Source of the DNA: Macquaria australasica
Taxonomy: Eukaryota > Chordata > Actinopteri > Centrarchiformes > Percichthyidae
Assembly (NCBI GenBank): GCA_005408345.1
Contig: SEMN01000121.1
Coordinates: 314,501 to 378,500, forward strand
Direction: 5' to 3'
Length of the DNA: 64,000 bases
Below the pieces are notes generated by a model. It searched no databases. It saw only the letters and a list, made by a program, of their open reading frames with translations, and was not told the origin of the DNA. Positions 30,481 to 41,243 of this stretch are shown here, piece after piece. The stretch's first letter is position 1, and each line of letters begins with the position of its first letter. The position numbers and the translations under genes are program-made.

Positions 30481-31745
30481 ACCCGCTGGGATTCAGTTCA
30501 TCAACCAATCACTCAGCATCAAACTGTACACAGACGGTCCCGTATGTCAGTGATGTCACGCTGAGGATACAGACGCATCACTTATCAACCCATTCAAATT
30601 GCGTCGCAGCTCTAGTTTGTCCACAATTGCAGTTAATATGCATTTAAAAGACATTTTAACGACCTATATGTAAACATTTGGAGGCAATTACTGATTAAAA
30701 ATGATCATTCAGAATATGCTCAAATTTTTACTTGTCAAAACCTGACAATCACAGACAATTTAACAAAATGTGGACTTGCTGAAATACCCCATAGCAGGAT
30801 GTAGCTTGTGGGTTCCCTTGTAAGGATGTTCCCACAACTCAGCCTTGTTTTTTTTTTACCTCCTGCTGCTGCATAGTGTAGCACAATTCATGTATTTTAG
30901 GATCTCCTTTATTAATTTGATCTGAAATACTTTTCTGCATGTTAAAACAAATGTAAAAATGTGTTGCTCTGCAAACACACATCTTGTGCCATGCTTGTAA
31001 TAAATAAGAACTGACACTGTTTTGTAGACAGAAGAGCATCCGACAACATGATTGAGACAGATTCTTTAATCAATCCCACTTTAAAGGGTAAGACAAAACA
31101 CAGTATAAAACGGACTCACCATGCCTGGACAAAGCAATTGAATATACTCATGTGCAAACTCAGAGAAAGGAAACAGCTTATTTTTGTTTCATGTCTCTCA
31201 GGGCTTTCATATGCAATACATGTGCATGAAGAATGTCAAATACTACTAAATACAACAAACACACGCAAAGGCCTGGTTTATGACTGAAAAACTTGAATAA
31301 ACAATGTAGTGTCAGGACAAAAACAATGGAGCAATCTTGTTTTGCATTTTAGTGTAATTTTGGTAGCCTACTAAAGCATGCTGTTTTTGAAATATATTCA
31401 CCGCTTTGACCACTTTGTGATCAAACTGTGTATCAATTGTTGTGCTTTTCCCTGAATTTACTTTTAGAAGTAGTGTGAGGTTTTAATGTGCGTTTTTATT
31501 TCTCTGGAGCAGCAAGAGCTCAAGCTATAGCCAACCCAGCTTTTATTTGAAAAAGGAACAACTGTTTCCACTGCCAGAAACATAAAACACTTTAACCCCT
31601 TTTCAACAGCCACTAGAGCCCAGATGTTTAGACAAGCAAATGCAAAAGCTGCAAACTGATATTGATTTATCTGAAAATCTCCCAGAGCATCACTTCAGCT
31701 CATTACTGGCAGCTCATCCCAAAATTGAAGCGTCCTCTCCTGCTG
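30481..31745. other. CRELD1-IL17RC intergenic interval, including IL17RC 3' UTR
   Basis: AT-rich sequence without coding signals. Minus-strand AATAAA hexamers (plus TTTATT) near 31495 and 31540 are candidates for the IL17RC polyadenylation signal and would give a short 3' UTR of about 200-250 bases. Nothing else is recognised. Confidence 0.4.
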
Positions 31746-34700
31746 TCAGACCCATTCCGTTCCACTGACCTTGGAGCTTGTGTCAGGACTGGAAGGAGGC
31801 GTAACAAGACATGGCTGCAAGGGCATTGTTTCCCCAGAGTCTTCGCCTCCCACCCCAACACAACTCTGGGACACTCCTGCAAGGCGTAATACAGAAGTCC
31901 CCGCTGTGAACCCCGACAGCCCTCGTGCCAGAGCTCGGGATGCCATCCTGAGCCCCCCTGCTCTTTTCCGTCTGGCTGATGCAGTGGCCATTTGCCGAGC
32001 CCCAGCCAGTTCAGTCAGAAAACCCAGGCTTTGGGAGGGGAGGCTGTAGACATGAAGGCCGCGGAAAAGTTCTGGCAGCGGCCGGAAACCACCTGGAGGC
32101 TCAGGTGGAAGTGATTCAAACTGCACCAACATGAACCGCTCACCAGCGCGGCCCTGCAAATAGTCTGCTAGAATACAGCTCAATGAAGCAGTAAACACAT
32201 CTCCACAGGGAGACGAGGCAGTGTAGCTTCTTCCAGCCTCCTCTTCCTCCATGTCTCGGCTCTTCTCCCTGGGAGTGTTTCTCTCCCAGCTCCGTGCTCC
32301 CCATTCCTCAGCCCTTATCCAGGCGGCCTGGGATAGGACCAGCACCACTTTGCCCCCCTGCCTTTGCAGTCTGTTCAGTCTGGAGTGGAGCCAAGGCACA
32401 GGGCCCAGTACGCTGAGCTCGGCCTGGCTCCACAGGTCTAGAGACACGCTGAAGCCCAGGGCTTGGAGGGACGTGCCCAGGTGATTCATCAGCTCCGACA
32501 AAGCCAGGTTGTCATCAGGTGGGTACAGCAACACCACATGACCACCACCCACAGCACCTGAAATATATGTTATAAAGTTTAGAGGAACAGTTCGACATTT
32601 TGAGAGTTAGACGAGAAGATCGATACCACGCTCACATCTGTTGGTTAAATACAAAGCTACAAGCTGAAAATAGTGGTTGCCCTGTATGAAACAGATGGTC
32701 AGACTTTCTCATACCTTTAACATCATCTTCTTTCAACCATCTCCACACGTAGCCTAAAAGGAAAACAAAAGCGCACATTGAGGTATTTTGCTATTACTAT
32801 TAGGTATAGGTGCTATTACTATTCAATGACCTACAAATAGAAAACTGACCTTTTAGGACCCCCTGTATAAAATAGGCTCCTAGTATGGCCAAACACATCA
32901 GTAGTAGTCCGATGAGGAGTGGCAGGCTCCATCTCCATCGAGATGCTGGAAAATAAAAAAAAATTATAAAGTATTATAAGTACAGAAGTCTTAAAAAAAA
33001 GCATTTTAAAGAAGCTTCACAGACATTGTTAATGTTCCAAGTGTACAATGAATTAATTAATTATCTGCCACATTCTGATGACACAATCTTAGAGTTAAAC
33101 ATTAAACACACTTAATCTGGGTCTGAACAACAATTAACAGCCTTACTTGCAAATGGACACTGGGGCTCTGAGTATGACTCCATCCCATGTATCTTTATCT
33201 AAGAAATGAGTGAAAGAGTTAAGGCTAGCACGGTGTGTACTGTAGAAGAAGTGCAACATGTTTACAATTGTTTGTATACGATTATATTTAATGTATCAGG
33301 ACAAAGATAAAGATCACCTGAACACAAAGCAGAGGATGTGACGACTCATTGAACTCTCCTGTTTTCTGAAATGTAAATGAAGAAATAAATGAATGAAAAA
33401 ATAAAGTGAAGATTCACCATTAAACAATGTGTCACAAATGATCTTGAGAGTTTACGCTGAAACATTATAACTAAGATCATGTAATTATTTTGTCTCAATT
33501 CATGGACAGTTTTTCATCATTTCACTTTTTAAAGCAACCGAAGTACACCATGTGTACATTTAGTAATTAGTTACTTTGCAGATTCAGTTTAATGATACAA
33601 TCAATTAATACAATAAAATATAATCAACAAATAAATTCACAAGCTACCCAGCAGTATATAAATTAATTAAAATGAGCTCCACCTTTACCAGCTGCAGCTT
33701 TAAAGTTATGAACACATTAATGCATCTATAATTACAATTCAATAATATAATATACATTACTCTGAAATGGGCCATTCTGCATAATGAATACTGAGAATAC
33801 TGATGTTAATACTTTTGTACTTTTACTTGTAACAGAGTATTTCTACACTGTGGTATTGTATTGTATCTAGTCAAGATGGAGTTTAACTGATTTATATTTT
33901 TAATCTATAACTGTCAGAAAATGTAGTGGAAAAAAAAGTATTTCACTCTGAAATGTAGTGGAGTACAAAGTAAGTAAAGTAGAAGTACGTAAGCAAGTAC
34001 AGAACCTGAGTAAATCTACTTAGTTACTTTCCAGCACTCAGGATGTGACAGCTTTGCAACAGACAAGTTTTCCTTGATGTTTTTACCAAATATCTGTATG
34101 GTGTCGTACTCCAGCCGGCGTGTTTGTGCAGTTTCTGTCTGGAGCCCGAAACCTCTTCACAGTGGCCTCCTGCCAGGTCTTTCTTGCACAGCCACACCTC
34201 TGCCTCTAGTCTGCAGGGGGCAGTCACATTCCAGCTCAGCCCTGTACCACCCTCCCTCACCTGAGACTCCACCACAGACACAGAAACGTTGTGCTGCATT
34301 CTTTCCAGTGCATCTGGGGAAAAAAAAAAAAAAGGAACGTTTGCTATGCTGTGAAATCATTTATCAAATGCATCTTGCTCTCAGGTTGACTTCTGTGAAC
34401 TCCCTTTACCTTGTTGGTTTTTGAAAGGGCAGAATTGTTTTCGGAGCGCCTTTCCCTTCCACCACACCTGAAAACAAAGGTTTTTAAATTGTTTTTATTT
34501 CCAAAAAGTGTAGCTGCCTTTTTCTTGTCAGTTACAATTAAAATGTCATCTACCTGGAAGCACAGGCATGGTGCAACAAAGTTTGACGGAATGACAATTT
34601 CTCTTTTGCCTTTGGGCTGCAAGGTTAAAAAAAAAAAAAAAAAAGTTAAAGAGCTATACACAGAGAATATTGATTTTCGACTAAGAGAGCAGACTGATAT

Positions 34701-37700
34701 GAATAGTTTAGCATTGACTGACCCATGCAAGAACCTCTCCAGGCATTTCATTCCAAACCATCTTGCACATGACTTCATCTTCTCTGACATCGGTGTTTTC
34801 CAGCTGGAGGAGGACCACATTTCTTTTATGATCAGTTACAGCATGGAGTCTGGGAGCTGGGACAGGAGACACATCAGTCATCATGAGTTTTAATTGAGCT
34901 GTGTCACTGGATCTACAAGTATATGAAAGTGTTTTTGCTGGAACTGCCTCGTGCATGCTCAACGGCATATACACAATACACGCTAGTCTAGAAAAACAAC
35001 AAGTGGAAGCAGAGCACACCTACTATTACTAACTATTTTATAACATGTTATCTTAATAAATTTGACAACAAAGATTCTTTTGGATCTCTTACCATCACAT
35101 TCCTTTACAGTCCCCTCAAGGTTCATGGAGCAAACTGAAAGAAAGAGGAAGGAGTGGATGTTCAGTGACATTAGTAGTCGGCAACTGAGTGAGTCTTTGC
35201 TTACATTACAGCACTTAACCTCACCTTCCTCTAAAGATGGGATTGTGATGTTTTGAATGCTCTGTGCTCTACTTGAATGTGTGTGGACATGGACCACAAC
35301 AGGAATGCCAAACGTCACTCCTTTCTCTGTCAACAGCAGCTGCATTTCAGGAAATATATATATATATAGTAAACTTTAAGTATTTAACTCACTCAGTAAC
35401 AACAAACACACACTAAAAGACATTTTTGGAAACTTCCTTTACTTGAGTAAAAGTACCAATACAACAATGTAAAAATACTCCATTACAAGTAAAAGTCAGG
35501 CACTCAAAATCCTACTTAAAGGTTCTGCAAAAGTACTGAAGTATTATCATCAAAATATTCTTAAAGTATGAAAAGTGCAGTAAAACTGTCTCCTGTGACT
35601 ATGATTTTTTAATGCTGTAGGCAGCATTTTACTGTTCTAGTTGGTCAAGGTGGAGATAGTTGATCTATTTTAGATACAGTTGGGTAGTTTTGTGCAGTGG
35701 TTCCCAACCTAGGGGTCGGGCCCCTCTTAAGAGTCACAAGATAAATCTGAGGGGGCCGTGAGACGATTAATTGGAGAGGAAAGAAGAAGAAAAAACAAAG
35801 TTTTGCTACACAAATCTGTAGTAATTTTTTGGACTTTTTTTGCGTGAAATAATGGATAATTTTACCTCGTTGGTCCACGTTTAAATGAAGCCATCTGAGA
35901 AAATGATGAAATGTTTCTATGGTGAATGACAACTCAAACATCTGAAAAGTGGCAAAGTGATCCAACCAGACACTGCTTTTTTTGTCAGGGGTCACAAGCT
36001 GAATTGTTGGGAGCCACTGGGTTAATCTTTAACAATGTGCTGTATTTTATAAGCTTATCATGTGTTTTTTTTAAATGTAAAATCTTAATTTGTAAAGTAA
36101 CTAGTAACTATATCTGTCAAATAAATGTAGTGGAGTAGAAGTATAAAGTAACATAAAATGGATATACTCAAGTAAAGTACAAGTACCTCAAGATTTTACT
36201 TAAGTACAGTTGATTAAATCTACTTAGTTACTTTCCACTACTGGAGACTAGTTAATTTATTAATCAACAACAGAAACAACAACTGCATGAGTTAATTCCC
36301 TCACAACTGCCTAATATTAGCTACCTTATGTGTGGCCGGTTGAGAAGCTTGGTCTAAGCCGGAGTAGCTTGGCTTAAACCAGAGTGTCTTGCAAAATTCA
36401 TTGGTGCTTGGAAAGCTGAGACACACTTTCACCAATGCTGTAACACAAGAGAGTGGAGAAGAGGAAGAGTTGACTGTGTAATTAGAATGAAAAAGTACTT
36501 TATAGAGTACAATGTGTGTGAGCTTATGGCTCTATTCTGTACCTCTTGGCTCAGGAAGCACAAACTGACCACTTCCCTCTTCCATTTGAGTCGTGCCAAA
36601 TAACTTCATCACTTGATCATCTTCATCACTATGTTCACCAGACTCCTCAAAAACCTGTTTTGCATTTTCCACTTCTGCAACAACACATGCAATACAATCG
36701 CAAACAGTAATCACGACAGCAGAGGGCACATTGTTTTAAAACCCTGTGAGCCGACTGGCAGGCAAGTCCAAAAATTATGATATGAATGCAGGAAGGAGCT
36801 GATCAAGAAATGATTTGACATTGATAGCTGAGCCAACAAAGACATCTACTGGAAAAGAAATTCAAGGTGTGTCACCCTAGCTGACAATATCAAAGACATA
36901 AGATTAATGACAAAGCTACCTTGGACTGTGATGACGATTTGCAGGCAAGGCTCACAGTGTTGTGCAGCTGAACAGCACAGAAACACTTTAAGCTGCAAAT
37001 GTGTAACAATCACTGCATCATCTGGATCGGGCAGGACAGGAGCGTACGGAGAGGCTGTGGAAAGAAGAGTGTTTCTGCTTTAGACAAACTGCAGGCTTAT
37101 TATAGCGGGAGGTTATTACCATGACATGAGATGCACTTGAGTTGTTGCTACCTGCGCTCACGCTGCAGTCAGTCACACCCTGAAGACAGAGACGTTGTGG
37201 ATCAGAATTGAATGTTCAACACTCACCACTCACCCATCTTACAATACACCTCATGAGTACCGCAGGTGTCAACAGTGGAGAAGGAGGTAAACACGATTAA
37301 AAGCAGCACTATCACAAGTAAAAGTCCTAATTATTAAAAGTAAAATTGCTCCTTATGCAGGGTAAGGATTCATTCTTTAAAAATGATTGTATTTCAGTTC
37401 AAAAGGAGGGGCTTCATTCAGAGGTTTAGAAGATGTTTAGAAATAACTAAATGAACAAATATCAAAAAATGCATGATCAAGATGGATTTATTTGGAATGT
37501 GGTTGTTACCTTAGATGCCAAATTGTTTCTTTATTGTAGGATGGGTATGTGTAATAAGCTGTAGCTTCAGCCTGGAGAAGATCTTTTATGTTGCGTTGTT
37601 TTCATCTGTACTGTTTGGTGGGAGTAATTGCCTTTTTTGTGTAATTATTTACAGACTGCAATACATTTTAAATTCAAATTCAATTTCAAAGGGCTCATTT

Positions 37701-38929
37701 CAAAGTTTTACACATATGATAGCAATGGAAACTACAGACAAGGGACAGATTAAAGGAAAAAAGAGTATCTAGTATAGCATTTCAGTAAAAACAGTGACCT
37801 AAAGTGACATCTGCATTTAGATCTCCTGTATGGGAGCCACATCAGTTTTCCACATTGCTACACATTAGTGAAAATAATCCCATCATCCCAACATGATATA
37901 TGATAATAATACTGACATGTTACACTGAGAGGTGTTTGTTATATTTTGTCTATCCCACTTATATCACTGAGGGTAGACTAGATATTAGCATTACAATTCA
38001 ACAGCACCACAAACTACAGCATCCAAAATGACCATACAGCTGAGTCAACTCCTCTTTCAAACAGTGTCAAAATAAACACACACCTTTGTAATGTTTAATC
38101 ACGTGGGTTGTTATAAAGTATTTATTGTCGCCTCGTATTTGATACTGTATATACTGATGTTTTCTCTGAAACATAATTCAGAGAAAATTCAAGCTACAGC
38201 AACACTCCCTGGAAATGGAGCAGTGGAGTACGGTGTCATGCGCAGGCACAATAGTAAATAAGTAATGGACATTAAACTCTGATCTATCTCTCTCTGTCTC
38301 TCTCGTCTCTCCTAATTCACCCCAAAAAAATGAAGCCAGCACACTACATTTTTGTTTTTCTGCATGTATCAATTGGCTGGACAGTAAAGAAAGGTGGTAA
38401 CACACTGAATTCAGATCAACTAAATTATAAACAACCTATACCGGAATTTTTATTTGGCTGTTGTCTTATATTACAAAGGGCGCCTTTATAATATTTTCAG
38501 GGCATTTTCTTTCCCTGCGTCTGAGGCAGCAGTGTTTGTAGTCTTTGGGTTAGCTGCCGTGCCAGCCATATTGGCAGCACTTTAGACATGAGTCTGGGTC
38601 AGCAGTGCCACCTATTATAAAAGTCGCCTTTAATAATATAAGAGAAGGTGGTTTTACAAATGACCCAATAAAAACAAACAACACTAATACCTATATATTA
38701 TAATAAGGCGTTATAAACTCACTCCCAAGTACATAATATACAAATAAAACAAACAAATATTATATCTTAAGATATAAAGAAAGCAGAGGATTATCATGGT
38801 TACCTCGCTACAGATGAGTTCAGGTGCGTTTTGGTCAATCATCTCCAGCGCTCTCGCGGACATGAACAGCCAGAAGCGCAGCAGTGACAGCGATAACACA
38901 CATGGCACCCGTGGGAGCATGGGAGCCAT
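31746..38929 (-). CDS. il17rc: IL17RC, interleukin-17 receptor C
   Basis: Type I membrane receptor subunit that pairs with IL17RA for IL-17A/F and signals through Act1 by its SEFIR domain. Sixteen coding exons: 38804-38929, 37152-37179, 36920-37054, 36543-36674, 36325-36437, 35225-35339, 35093-35134, 34723-34856, 34554-34616, 34410-34467, 34087-34313, 33318-33365, 33147-33198, 32850-32945, 32715-32753, 31746-32557, giving 739 residues with continuous phase. The signal peptide lies in exon 1 (LSLSLLRFWLFMSARA). The extracellular part is cysteine-rich. The membrane segment is SLPLLIGLLLMCLAILGAYF. The last exon holds the SEFIR domain (HVVLLYPPDDN, SVSLDLWSQAELSVLGPVPW, DVFTASLSCILADYLQGRAG, LFRGLHVYSLPSQ). 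These motifs match IL17RC better than IL17RE, and the gene order IL17RE-IL17RC-CRELD1 agrees. Confidence 0.93.
32585..32690 (+). repeat. Interspersed repeat fragment (family shared with 43840 and 53512)
   Basis: The words GAGTTAGACGAGAAGATCGATACCACGCTCAC recur, with changes, at 53560-53600 and, inverted, near 44020. It lies in the intron just upstream, in the gene's direction, of the IL17RC exon at 32715. It is called by self-similarity within the window. Confidence 0.55.
33781..34040. repeat. Interspersed repeat, AGTAAATCTACTTAGTTACTTTCC family, copy 1
   Basis: This shares its end (GAGTAAATCTACTTAGTTACTTTCCA), the word GTAGTGGAGTA and the interior (TCAAGATGGAGTTTAAC) with the copy at 35430-36245. 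It ends only about 45 bases from the IL17RC exon boundary at 34087. It is probably a non-autonomous fish DNA element. Confidence 0.7.
35430..36245. repeat. Interspersed repeat, same family, copy 2, split by a later insertion
   Basis: The left part 35430-35694 (TTACTTGAGTAAAAGTACC and onward) and the right part 36020-36245 (ending ATCTACTTAGTTACTTTCC) together form one copy of the element seen at 33781-34040. The gap between them is filled by the hAT-like MITE at 35695-36019. Confidence 0.7.
35695..36019. mobile_element. hAT-like MITE nested in another repeat, IL17RC intron
   Basis: The terminal inverted repeats match at 13 of 14 bases: CAGTGGTTCCCAAC at the left and, on the other strand, CAGTGGCTCCCAAC at the right. 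The next block, GGGGTCGGGCCCC against GTGACCCC, is also roughly inverted. CAGTGGTTCCCAA ends are typical of Charlie-type hAT elements. There is no transposase, and I could not see a clean 8-bp target duplication. Confidence 0.75.
38502..38613 (-). pseudogene. Decayed copy of an IL17RE last-exon fragment in IL17RC intron 1
   Basis: These 112 bases align without gaps to 41396-41507 in the IL17RE last exon, with about eight differences, several of them C-to-T. Near-direct repeats (CGCCTTTATAATAT at 38481 and CGCCTTTAATAATAT at 38625) flank it. See findings. Confidence 0.9.
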
Positions 38930-41243
38930 TTCTTGTGGAGAGCGCCTCTGCGCCTGGCACAGGGTGCCTCTCTCCGGCGCACGTTTCCTGCCCCACGGCT
39001 AGAGTAGCCGGCAGCACGGCATGACAAAGGTATTTCCTCGGAGAAACCAGGGACCGTGGCTTGTCCCACACCGGCCAACTGTTGTGATCCTCCCGGGCTT
39101 TTGTTCCACAAGTCGTTCCCGATGATTGACAGCTCGGGTGTTGGGCGTGTCGCAGCGCTAGAGAGGAGAAAACTTGTGTGCACAAGTGTCTGCTTGATCC
39201 AGTTTGTAATAACAAACAGCCAACGGCAGGTGTGCTTGGCAGCATTCATATTAGTTCAGATTGCTGTAAGGTGACAAGGCAATATGTTGTTGTCAGATAA
39301 GGTAAAAATACTTTCTAGGGTGTTATCTCAAACAATGGTGGCAACATGGAAAAGGGCAGGGCATCATGTCAGTTCTCTGGACCACCAATGTGCCAACATT
39401 TTTACAGCCATTTCTTTTGAAGCATCCAGCTGAAACTCTTCCAATAAGTGAGTGGGTGGAGGTTTCACATATTGCTCAACAGCATATGGCTCTCAGTAAA
39501 CATTGTTGCAGGAATTTAACCCGTCAGTATTTGGTCGCAAGGCCCCATTAACTCTAAACCACCTTTGCAACCAGTTGATATTAATCTAGAGGCAGTTGTT
39601 TGAATGTTTGTCAGTTAGAGTGCTGAAGTTTAATCATTAACCTCTATCTAAGTGAGTAGCTGGGTCAGTTAAATCCACTGTTGTAGATTATAATTTGTAT
39701 TCCTGCTTATCTGCTTAACATAATGGAGCCCTAACACCTTTGTTAACTGTGTGCCTGAGTCCTTAGTGTCGGTTAGTGTGTAGAATCAGAAAAATGCAAA
39801 ATCATTGTGACTCTCAAACATATTTGGCTGTTTCCATGATAGCGACGTGCCCAAGGAACATACTCTCAAACTCTGTGGTTTAGCGTTTTATTTTATGGCA
39901 TAAAGCCATTCCCGTGTGACTAAACTGACAGTTATCTTTGTAGGGGATCCAATTTTCATATACACTTAAAATTCAATTAATACTGTATTGACAGAATAAA
40001 CAAGCTTTTCCCCCCTTGAATTTACATCATGAAAATGTATGTCAGCGTAAGAAAGGTTATGAGAAATCTGGCTTAGTTCAGTGTCCACACCAGAGTAAGT
40101 TACTCTCCTGATACGAGATTAACCTTTACGTGCTGAACTTGATGTTTTTTTTGCAGTAACATGTGGTTCCAGTGATGATTTACTTCCTTATAAATCCTTT
40201 CAAGCAGATCACTCCGTCAGCTCCAGAGTACTGGAGCCTTGTCAATGTTGTGGTCGTTCCACGTAACTCATTTGAATTAACAGGTACACACGGCCGGTAC
40301 AGTGAAACTGCGAATGGCTCATTAAATCAGTTATGGTTCCTTTGAAAACATGTGACACTTATAAAAGAGAGTCATTTTAGTAATTATACATGGATGTTTT
40401 TTGTTATAAAAAGCATTTCTTACTATTTTCTATACAACATTTTATAATGCCAACGGTGTTAAGCAAATATCCCAACATTGTTTGTTGAAGCAGGAAAAAC
40501 AAATTAAGGAGTCAGTTAAGACACTGAACAAATATTTCTTAAAGGGGCAACTAAATGTTTGCTGAATTAAAAAAGTGCAGTATGCCTGAAGGGGAAAAAC
40601 AAAACAGACTGATTTTTACTTTGTTTTTAGGAGGTAGTATGTGTGCAAATATTTTATAATAGGGCTGCAGACAGTCTACATGTAATATAATATGTAAAAC
40701 ACTTGAACGGCCAAATAGTCAAGCACACTTCAGCACAAGTCATTTCCTCTTTTCACCTGTTGAACTCTTTAACACTGGAAATCCTGGGACAGCTTTGGCA
40801 CAACGTCTCTGTTTAGAAAATCCTATGCAAATTTGCAGGTTCCTGTACACAGCGGTTATACAGTTTCTCACCTGTGCACACAACACTTTCAAACATTAAA
40901 TGCACTCATGAAGAAAATGAGGTATAATTTGCAACCAGCTTTTCATAGCAGTTAGCATATGTACAGAGATAAGACAGGTGTTCACTATGGCTTCAGTCAC
41001 GAAAGCAACATAAAGAACCTCTGTTAGAGGCTAAGTGCAGGAGACAGGACATAGTATTTCTCTTCTTAATATGCAAAACACTTGGTGGCATTTTTGACAC
41101 GATGGCATCAAGTAATGAATAGTTCTTGCAGAGTGATTGACTCCGACGTGCTCACAATGGAACACCAGCTCCCGTGTCTCATGTACGCATCGTGTTTCCA
41201 ACAAAACAAAAGTCTGTCCACATTAGACACGTGAAACCTGAGA
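38930..41243. other. IL17RC promoter and IL17RE 3' flank
   Basis: 38930-39300 directly upstream of the IL17RC start is moderately GC-rich and probably holds its promoter. 39300-41243 is AT-rich and should include the IL17RE 3' UTR at its right end. The only structured item found is the 18S-like fragment at 40284-40345. No coding exons are seen. Confidence 0.5.
40284..40345 (+). pseudogene. 62-bp fragment of 18S ribosomal RNA
   Basis: From GTACACACGGCCGGTACAG to GGTTCCTTTGA the sequence matches, as I recall it, the conserved 5' region of eukaryotic 18S rRNA (roughly nucleotides 55-120) without a mismatch. The match stops sharply on both sides. It is an isolated fragment, not a gene. The surrounding open frame through it is spurious. 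Confidence 0.9.

Noticed and set aside
31771..32484. Plus-strand open frames of 92 and 77 codons opposite the IL17RC last exon
   Set aside because: They are shadows of the GC-rich SEFIR coding exon on the other strand.
40163..40345. 60-codon plus-strand open frame between IL17RC and IL17RE
   Set aside because: Its second half is the 18S rRNA fragment and the first half has no coding character.
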